From VAZQ01 sp040510075 (lineage in GTDB: Bacteria; Pseudomonadota; Alphaproteobacteria; Rhizobiales; Xanthobacteraceae), in assembly GCA_040510075.1 (NCBI GenBank), contig JBEVJT010000095.1, positions 1 through 6,847 of the forward strand: DNA of 6,847 nucleotides. The letters are read 5' to 3'. Both the position numbers and the translations under genes were made by a program. The notes under the pieces are model-generated. The model saw only the letters and a program-made list of their open reading frames with translations, searched no databases and was not told the DNA's origin. This document shows, piece after piece, positions 1 through 4,443 of the stretch; position 1 is the stretch's first letter, and every line of letters begins with the position of its first letter.

Positions 1-74
1 GCGTAGTCGTCCGCCGGGTCAGGCTTCGCCTGCGGGAACAACTTGTCGTAGTCCTCGGGCGAGCGCATCACCAT
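1..74 (-). CDS. Partial open frame at left edge, unknown product
   Basis: Reading leftward from an ATG at 74, the frame stays open to the window edge and encodes at least 24 residues beginning MVMRSPEDYDKLFPQ. Composition is coding-like, with many C or G third positions. A stop (TAA) lies upstream in the same frame, near 98, and no good ribosome binding site precedes the ATG. It overlaps the end of the truncated gp4-like gene by 7 nt in a different frame. It could be the next gene of the prophage cluster, or a later part of the gp4-like gene brought out of frame by a deletion. I do not recognise the product. A second ATG two codons in (68-66) is an alternative start. Confidence 0.35.
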   Translation of the reverse strand, partial: MVMRSPEDYDKLFPQAKPDPADDY

Positions 75-151
75 GGCGACTGGCCAGGGACGAGGATGCC
101 GAGGTTATCTAATATTTGATCAACTAAGTTGCGACGCGTTTGGATATTCAT
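68..151 (-). pseudogene. Truncated P22 gp4-like head-completion protein, N-terminal 27 residues
   Basis: The ATG at 151-149 overlaps the TGA of the upstream gene as ATGA, typical of translational coupling in phage operons. The frame reads MNIQTRRNLVDQILDNLG and then a PGQSP motif before a TGA at 70-68. That N-terminus resembles the P22 gp4 (packaged-DNA stabilisation, tail accessory) family, whose members often begin with a helix of the type TR-x-LV-x-x-x-L-x-x-LG-V followed by GQ-x-P. Full-length members are well over 100 residues, so only the start survives. Its place downstream of a P22-type capsid gene and a small spacer gene matches the P22 order of coat then gp4. The family call is from memory of the motif. 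The stop and the coupling are directly visible. Confidence 0.5.
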
Positions 152-555
152 ACAACTTCGACGGCATCATCGTAGACGAAGTTGAACTGGAAGCCGTAGC
201 TCGTGCCGCCCGCCAGCGGCGGATCGAAATGGACATGCAAGCTGCCGTCTTTGATCTCGGGCGGTTTGCTCGCGTGCAGCAGCCGAGCGTTACCGGAAAT
301 CTCGGCGACACTATCCGGCGTCCCGGTGAGGCCAAGTTTTGCCAGGTCGATTGCAATCTCGTTAACGAGCGCGGTTGCCGGGAGGTTGACGGCCAGGCGA
401 ACGGGAACGATCGCTGAGCCTTTTGCATCATCTGCCATTGTCTTTGCTCCAAGGGGGATAACTTTAGAAGGAGAAGAAGCCTGCTCCGTTTGGAGCAGGC
501 CATAAGTCTTCGCGCTGCGAGCGGGTTTGCTCGCAGCTTTTCTTTTGAATGCCAT
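148..555 (-). CDS. Small hypothetical protein of P22-like prophage structural cluster
   Basis: This gene encodes 135 residues from the ATG at 555, starting 3 nt after the capsid stop and sharing ATGA with the gp4-like gene downstream, so it sits inside a packed phage operon. The first 39 residues are basic and low in complexity (MAFKRKAASKPARSAK). The remainder is compact and reads like a beta-rich domain ending in FVYDDAVEVV. No signal peptide or membrane segment is seen. The start is uncertain: the ATG at 555 has no clear ribosome binding site. An in-frame ATG at 438 (MADDAKGS) has GGAG 8 nt upstream and would give 96 residues. A 9-bp hairpin lies between the two starts. I do not recognise the family. 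The position between coat and gp4 suggests a head-associated or decoration-like role, which is inference only. Confidence 0.6.
   Translation of the reverse strand: MAFKRKAASKPARSAKTYGLLQTEQASSPSKVIPLGAKTMADDAKGSAIVPVRLAVNLPATALVNEIAIDLAKLGLTGTPDSVAEISGNARLLHASKPPEIKDGSLHVHFDPPLAGGTSYGFQFNFVYDDAVEVV
479..500. other. Perfect 9-bp inverted repeat, possible attenuator hairpin
   Basis: The arms GCCTGCTCC (479-487) and GGAGCAGGC (492-500) are perfectly complementary around a 4-nt loop. Read on the minus strand, the direction of the surrounding gene, the stem is followed by a pyrimidine-rich tract (TTCTTCTCCTTCT). This resembles a weak intrinsic terminator or attenuator placed after the capsid gene and before the internal start at 438. 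It lies inside the longer reading frame if translation starts at 555. Confidence 0.4.
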
Positions 556-558
556 GAC

Positions 559-984
559 TTACAGTGATGGGTTGCCTAGCGTTGAGGTTCCGCCGGTCAT
601 GCGGACTGCAAGCCGGTTGTCTACAACTTTGACTCCGTACAGAACGTCGAGTCTGTAGTTGCTGACATCGTTCGCGCCGTCATAGTACGGGATGACGCGG
701 ACGCTTGTTCCCTTGTAGCTCTGGCGCGCGACATCGACCGCGCCAGGCGGGCTGACCATCGGCACGATGCACAGCGCAAACGCATCGCGATGGAACATCA
801 TGTTCTGCCGATAAGAACCCGATGCATCGCCGACGATGTTAAGCGCAGCACCAGCGCCGGCAGCGATATCAGTGGTTCCCCACTGCGGGCCATCCGAGCC
901 GCTGAGCGGAATGATCGGCGGCGTGATAGTCAACGTCGCAACGCCCGCGGCCACCGTTGCATCAGCAACAACCGTGATCGTCGC
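559..984 (-). pseudogene. P22-like major capsid protein, C-terminal fragment
   Basis: About 141 residues resemble the C-terminal part of P22 coat protein (gp5) relatives. Diagnostic stretches are YRQNMMFHRDAFAL (FHRDAFAL at 795-772), QSYKGTSVRVIPYYD and RLDVLYGVK (651-628), ending at TAA 561-559. P22 coat is about 430 residues, so roughly the last third remains. The frame stays open up to about 1125, but its first ~47 residues are arginine- and serine-rich, unlike a capsid, and the only start at that end is TTG. Homology therefore seems to break near 985. The fragment lacks the N-terminal arm and most of the shell-forming core and cannot make a functional capsid. It is followed after 3 nt by the small phage gene. 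The family call is from remembered motifs. Confidence 0.75.
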
Positions 985-985
985 C

Positions 986-1125
986 CAGGCCTTCCGCTCA
1001 GCCGGCGATACCCTCGACACAGACACTGCAATCAAACGCATCGTCACAGCCCTGGACGCCCTCGGCCTCCTCGACTTCTCAATCCCCCAGGAGCACGAAC
1101 GCTCACGCCTCACTCCAGAGCCCAA
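986..1125 (+). pseudogene. Coding-like fragment of unknown gene, possibly phage-derived
   Basis: On the plus strand this stretch reads QAFRSAGDTLDTDTAIKRI and continues VTALDALGLLDFS. It has protein-like composition and codon use rich in C at third positions, with no upstream start of its own. The frame continues into the palindromic repeat and stops near 1222. The T-D-x-x-T-A-I-K-x-x-V-x-A-L-x-x-L-G-L pattern resembles C-terminal tails of small phage virion proteins that often sit beside capsid genes, but I cannot name a family. It starts where the opposite-strand capsid fragment stops, so both may be truncated at one recombination joint. It could instead be chance. Confidence 0.3.
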
Positions 1126-1149
1126 TAGCTACGATCGCAAGAAGATGGA

Positions 1150-1170
1150 TTGCCGGGTCAAGCCCGGCAA
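1150..1170. repeat. Short palindromic repeat of the DCRVKPGNDD type
   Basis: The arms TTGCCGGG (1150-1157) and CCCGGCAA (1163-1170) form a perfect 8-bp stem around a 5-nt loop. The plus frame across the site reads MDCRVKPGNDD, a peptide familiar as the translation of a palindromic element dispersed in many alphaproteobacterial genomes. The stem is seen directly. The dispersed nature is prior knowledge. It sits between the prophage remnant and the pirin gene. Confidence 0.75.
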
Positions 1171-1242
1171 TGACGATCTCGGGGGTGCGGCGCTCTTGAC
1201 ACAAGTCTTATATGTGGGGTGAGCGCTTTGCCTACGCGTATT

Positions 1243-1248
1243 AAAGGA
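1243..1248 (+). promoter_or_regulatory. Ribosome binding site of the pirin gene
   Basis: AAAGGA ends 6 nt before the ATG at 1255. This supports that ATG over the in-frame GTG at 1219, which has no comparable site. Confidence 0.65.
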
Positions 1249-1254
1249 ATCGCT

Positions 1255-2157
1255 ATGTCTATCAGACCCGTCAAGCGAATCATTCAATCCAAGTCCACGA
1301 TCGAAGGCGCGGGCGTCAAGCTGCGCCGTGCTTTCGGTTTCGGAGACACCGGTGAGTTCGACCCGTTTCTGCTGCTCGACGATTTTCGCAACGATCGGCC
1401 CGAAGATTACCGCGCGGGCTTTCCGTGGCACCCCCATCGCGGCATCGAGACGATCACGTATGTGCTGGCCGGCACGGTCGATCACGGCGACAGCCTGGGC
1501 AATCGCGGCAAAATGGGCCCGGGCGACGTGCAGTGGATGACCGCCGGCCGCGGGATTCTGCACCAGGAGATGCCGCAAGGAGACGCGCAAGGGCGCATGC
1601 ATGGCTTTCAGCTGTGGGCGAACCTGCCCTCTTCGCTGAAGATGACGGCGCCGCGCTATCAGGACGTCAAGGCGGGCGAGATTCCGGAAATCGCCGACGA
1701 CGACGGCACGCGCGTGCGCGTCGTCTGCGGCGAGTTCTGGGGTCGGCGCGGTCCGGTCGAAGGCGTTGCCACAGACCCGCGCTATCTCGACATTTCGGTC
1801 CCGTCGGGCAAGCGCAAGACCTTGCCGGTGGAGACCGACCGTCACGCCTTTGCCTACGTGTTCGAAGGGTCCGGAAGTTTTCGCGCCGCTTCGCAGCCTT
1901 TCGGCGTGCTCACCGAAAAGGAGATCGACGGCGACGAGGCGCTCGTGCGCGAGCGCACCGGCAATCGTTCGCTCGTCGTGTTCGACAGCGGCGACGAAGT
2001 GACCGTACAAGCGGGAGAGGAAGGAATTCGTTTTCTCCTGGTCTCGGGGAAGCCTATCGAGGAGCCCGTTGCCTGGTATGGCCCCATCGTGATGAACACC
2101 CAGGCCGAGCTGCAGCAGGCGATCTCCGAGCTGCGCGACGGCACGTTTATCAAATAG
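1255..2157 (+). CDS. Pirin family protein
   Basis: This encodes a 300-residue protein of the pirin family, a bicupin that binds one metal, usually iron. Bacterial members have been reported as quercetin 2,3-dioxygenase-like enzymes or as regulators of central metabolism, and the exact substrate cannot be read from sequence. The N-terminal cupin has the hallmark HPHRGIET (residues 59-66), and the metal ligands correspond to H59, H61, H103 and E105 (ILHQEMP). These match the three His and one Glu of characterised pirins. The RAFGF and FDPFLLLDDF motifs near residues 25-45 are also typical. The C-terminal cupin spans about 185-290 and lacks a ligand set, as usual. Length is normal and no signal peptide is present, so it is cytoplasmic. 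The start at ATG 1255 is chosen for its AAAGGA site. The gene stands alone, converging on the DUF3291-type gene. Confidence 0.93.
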   Translation: MSIRPVKRIIQSKSTIEGAGVKLRRAFGFGDTGEFDPFLLLDDFRNDRPEDYRAGFPWHPHRGIETITYVLAGTVDHGDSLGNRGKMGPGDVQWMTAGRGILHQEMPQGDAQGRMHGFQLWANLPSSLKMTAPRYQDVKAGEIPEIADDDGTRVRVVCGEFWGRRGPVEGVATDPRYLDISVPSGKRKTLPVETDRHAFAYVFEGSGSFRAASQPFGVLTEKEIDGDEALVRERTGNRSLVVFDSGDEVTVQAGEEGIRFLLVSGKPIEEPVAWYGPIVMNTQAELQQAISELRDGTFIK

Positions 2158-2172
2158 AGATCAACAAGACCT

Positions 2173-2286
2173 GTGTCCTGGGCGCGGCGCATCACGCAGT
2201 GGTGCGCCGCAGACCCGGACCGCTACGGTCTGTGGCGGTCCCGGAGCAGTGGTGCACCGCCCCGCGCTGCACAGCATCCGGGACAC
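2173..2286. repeat. 114-nt structured intergenic repeat, likely bidirectional terminator
   Basis: The element opens with GTGTCCTGG (2173-2181) and closes with CCGGGACAC (2278-2286), which pair with one G-T wobble. Inside is a near-perfect 12-bp hairpin, GCGGCGCATCAC (2184-2195) with GTGGTGCGCCGC (2199-2210) around a 3-nt loop. A second stem is GGACCGC (2217-2223) with GCGGTCC (2235-2241). A weaker GTGCA/TGCAC pairing lies near 2251-2273. The GTGTCC...GGACAC frame with internal GC-rich hairpins resembles a dispersed element I associate with Bradyrhizobium intergenic regions. It fills most of the 152-nt gap between two convergent genes, where it could end transcription from both sides. The structure is seen directly, and the family and role are inferred. 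Confidence 0.7.
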
Positions 2287-2309
2287 ATGCTTTAAGGCGG
2301 AAGTATCCG

Positions 2310-2681
2310 TCAACGCGTCCGCGGCAGAGGAAAGGGAAACTTCACCTTGGAGGTCCTACCGTCGGCTTGCAGACGCCGGTGCGCCTCGGACCAGGGTGGC
2401 GGTTCTGCGAGCCAATGCACGACGGCCGCCTCGTCGCACCAGTCGAGCAGGCGCGGCATCACGCGCCGGTGCATGCCGGAAGGCATGAACGCGCGCATCG
2501 TCGTCTCGTCGAACCAGATCGTTCGTGTCCAGAACGCCAGGTCCAGATCACGCAAGACTGCGGCGGACAGGTTTCCGCGCGCGAATTTCGCCTGCACAAG
2601 AACCCCAAGCGATTGAGCGAGAAAGCCCGGCAGGTACCGCCATGAGCGCACGCGCAGACGCGTAACGGGCACAAACGGCAT
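2310..2681 (-). CDS. DUF3291-type small protein (antibiotic biosynthesis monooxygenase-like fold)
   Basis: This encodes 123 residues matching a small proteobacterial family usually annotated as DUF3291, related to the dimeric alpha/beta barrel group that includes antibiotic biosynthesis monooxygenases. Typical stretches are VTRLRVRSWRYLPGF (6-20), FWTRTIWFDE (50-59), MRAFMPSGMHRRVMPRLLDW (62-81) and CDEAAVVHW (82-90), with a PxWSEAHRRLQ tail near 96-105. The first region would be a beta strand plus helix and WTRTIW the central strand. No catalytic residue is established for the family, so no reaction is claimed. The start ATG at 2681 has AGGGA 9 nt upstream (2695-2691). It is divergent from the MFS gene with only about 39 nt between the outermost starts, so promoters would overlap. 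No signal peptide or membrane helix is seen. Soluble and cytoplasmic is likely. Confidence 0.8.
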   Translation of the reverse strand: MPFVPVTRLRVRSWRYLPGFLAQSLGVLVQAKFARGNLSAAVLRDLDLAFWTRTIWFDETTMRAFMPSGMHRRVMPRLLDWCDEAAVVHWLAEPPPWSEAHRRLQADGRTSKVKFPFPLPRTR

Positions 2682-2720
2682 TGCACGGCTTCCCTGTTCT
2701 GCGCGACTTTACTACCCGGA

Positions 2721-4373
2721 ATGATAATCACTGGGATGCGTGAAACTCCAATGGAGAAGGCAGAGCAAGCACATTCGGGTCCAACGCGGCCGGCCTCCGC
2801 CTGGAGCCCGTTCCGGCACGCGATCTTTACGGTGTTGTGGACCGCGACGGTCGTCGCGAATGTCGGCTCGTGGATGTACAACGCAGCCTCCGGATGGCTG
2901 ATGACGCTCCTCGATCCGGATCCACTCATCGTCGCGCTCGTCCAGGTCGCCACCACCGCGCCGATGTTTCTGTTCGCGCTGCCCGCTGGCGCGCTCGCCG
3001 ACGTCTTCGATCGGCGAAAATTTCTCATCGCCATGGAAGTGGCGCTGACCATTTTCTCGGCAATCTTTGCTGCGCTCGTTTCGCTCCAGCTCGCGCGTCC
3101 CGCCAATCTTCTGGCGTTCACGTTCCTGCTCGGTGTGGGTGCAGCGCTTGCCGCACCCGCATGGCAGGCGATCGTACCCGTGCTGGTGCCGCGGGAGGAC
3201 CTCACCGGTGCGGTGGCTGCGAACAGCGTCGGCATTAATGTCAGTCGCGCGATCGGCCCCGCGTTTGCCGGCGTGCTGATTGGAGCCATCGGAATGGCCG
3301 CGCCGTTCTGGATCAATGCCGCGAGCAATCTCGGCATCATCTTTGCCCTCATCTGGTGGAAGTCGCCGCAACGCGCACACGCGCATCTGCCGGCGGAGCG
3401 GTTGAGCAGCGCCGTGCGCACGGGCCTGCGCTACGCGCGTCACAATCGTCACCTGCAGGCGACATTGATGCGCGCCATCGGCTTTTTCCTGTTCGCCAGC
3501 GCCTATTGGGCGCTCCTGCCGCTGGTCACGCGCAATCAGGTCGCGGGCGGCCCCGAGCTTTACGGCATTCTCCTGGGGGCAATCGGAGTGGGCGCCGTAA
3601 TCGGCGCCTTTGCGCTGCCATGGCTCAACCAACGCCTCGGACCAGACCGGCTGGTTGCCGCAGGCACTCTCGGCACCGCGCTCACGCTCGTTCTGTTCGG
3701 GCTCGCACGCCGGCCTGCCGGCGCGTTGGCCGCGAGCCTCATCGCGGGAGTCTCGTGGATCGCGATCCTCTCCAGCCTGAGCGTTTCGGCCCAGCTTGCC
3801 TTGCCGGACTGGGTGCGCGGGCGAGGGCTCGCGATGTTCAACACGGTTCTGTTTGGCGGCTTGACCTTTGGCAGCGCCGTTTGGGGGCAGGTCGCCGCGA
3901 TGGTCGGGCTACCGCTTGCGCTTTTCATCGCCGCAGCGGGTACGGTGCTTGTCATTCCGCTGACCTGGCGCTGGAAATTGCAGACTGCGGCCGGCCTCGA
4001 TCTGCGGCCTTCGATGCATTGGCCTGTGCCAAGCGCCGCGGGCGAGATCGAGCATGATCGGGGGCCCGTCCTCGTCACGGTCGAATATCGCGTCGATCCG
4101 GCGCAGCGCGAGCCGTTCCTGATTGCGCTCGAGCGAGTTGCGCGCGAGCGACGGCGCGACGGCGCTTACGCCTGGGGCGTGTTCGAGGACGCGGCCGTCG
4201 CCGGCCGTTTTGTCGAAACCTTCCTGGTCGAATCGTGGCTCGAACATTTGCGTCAGCATGAGCGCGTCACCCACGCCGACCGGGCGCTTGAAGATGCCGT
4301 GCGGCGCTATCAGGTGAAGGGATTGCCGAAAGTGACGCATTATATTGCGGCGCGCTCCGATGAAGACTCGTAG
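2721..4373 (+). CDS. MFS transporter (MFS_3 / EntS-like) with C-terminal soluble domain
   Basis: This encodes up to 550 residues, an inner-membrane drug/proton-type exporter of the MFS_3 family that includes the enterobactin exporter EntS. Twelve hydrophobic segments can be placed at about 34-55, 68-93, 101-123, 128-147, 164-190, 193-213, 251-271, 281-302, 309-330, 334-358, 371-395 and 397-416. The MFS motif after helix 2 is visible as GALADVFDRRK (90-100), and the NSVGINVSRAIGPAFAG stretch (168-184) is characteristic of this family. After helix 12 comes a hydrophilic domain, about 449-545 (VTVEYRVDP to GLPKVTHYIAA), that looks like the antibiotic biosynthesis monooxygenase-like tail seen in a subset of MFS_3 proteins. 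The substrate is unknown. The start is uncertain among ATGs at 2721, 2736 and 2751, none with a convincing ribosome binding site. The stop overlaps a repeat at 4369-4435. Confidence 0.88.
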   Translation: MIITGMRETPMEKAEQAHSGPTRPASAWSPFRHAIFTVLWTATVVANVGSWMYNAASGWLMTLLDPDPLIVALVQVATTAPMFLFALPAGALADVFDRRKFLIAMEVALTIFSAIFAALVSLQLARPANLLAFTFLLGVGAALAAPAWQAIVPVLVPREDLTGAVAANSVGINVSRAIGPAFAGVLIGAIGMAAPFWINAASNLGIIFALIWWKSPQRAHAHLPAERLSSAVRTGLRYARHNRHLQATLMRAIGFFLFASAYWALLPLVTRNQVAGGPELYGILLGAIGVGAVIGAFALPWLNQRLGPDRLVAAGTLGTALTLVLFGLARRPAGALAASLIAGVSWIAILSSLSVSAQLALPDWVRGRGLAMFNTVLFGGLTFGSAVWGQVAAMVGLPLALFIAAAGTVLVIPLTWRWKLQTAAGLDLRPSMHWPVPSAAGEIEHDRGPVLVTVEYRVDPAQREPFLIALERVARERRRDGAYAWGVFEDAAVAGRFVETFLVESWLEHLRQHERVTHADRALEDAVRRYQVKGLPKVTHYIAARSDEDS

Positions 4374-4435
4374 CCCCGGATGGAGCTGACATCCGGGATT
4401 TCGCCGCATTTCGCGGGCGCTCAATCCGGGCTACG
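4369..4435. repeat. REP-like inverted repeat overlapping the MFS stop codon
   Basis: CGTAGCCCCGGAT (4369-4381) pairs with ATCCGGGCTACG (4424-4435), allowing one bulged C. A nested hairpin uses CCGGAT (4376-4381) and ATCCGG (4391-4396). The CGTAGCC...GGCTACG frame is a common dispersed intergenic type in Bradyrhizobium-like genomes, recalled from prior knowledge. The element contains the TAG of the MFS gene (4371-4373) and ends 8 nt before the sensor gene ATG. It may act as a terminator or mRNA-stabilising hairpin between the two genes. Confidence 0.7.
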
Positions 4436-4443
4436 ATGCCGCA

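Noticed and set aside
985..1125. TTG start at 1125 giving a 188-residue capsid-frame protein
   Set aside because: The first ~47 residues are not capsid-like, no ribosome binding site is evident, and the plus strand looks more coding there.
1196..1224. Promoter with a perfect TTGACA at 1196-1201 before the pirin gene
   Set aside because: The hexamer 17 nt downstream is GTGAGC, not like a -10 box, and the AT-rich TTATAT at 1208-1213 is too close. It may still contribute but cannot be called.
1219..1254. GTG start for the pirin gene adding 12 residues
   Set aside because: The ATG at 1255 has a well-spaced AAAGGA, and pirins usually begin close to this point.
1129..2010. Long minus-strand open frame opposite the pirin gene
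   Set aside because: It lies antisense to a clear pirin with all metal ligands. Its arginine- and alanine-rich translation is a by-product of high GC codon bias.
1425..2645. 406-codon plus-strand open frame across the pirin gene and the next gene
   Set aside because: It is out of frame with pirin, runs through the structured repeat and across an opposite-strand gene, and its product is arginine-rich without domain character.
2459..3632. Long minus-strand open frames opposite the MFS gene
   Set aside because: The plus strand encodes a complete 12-helix MFS protein. The antisense products show no membrane or domain pattern of their own.
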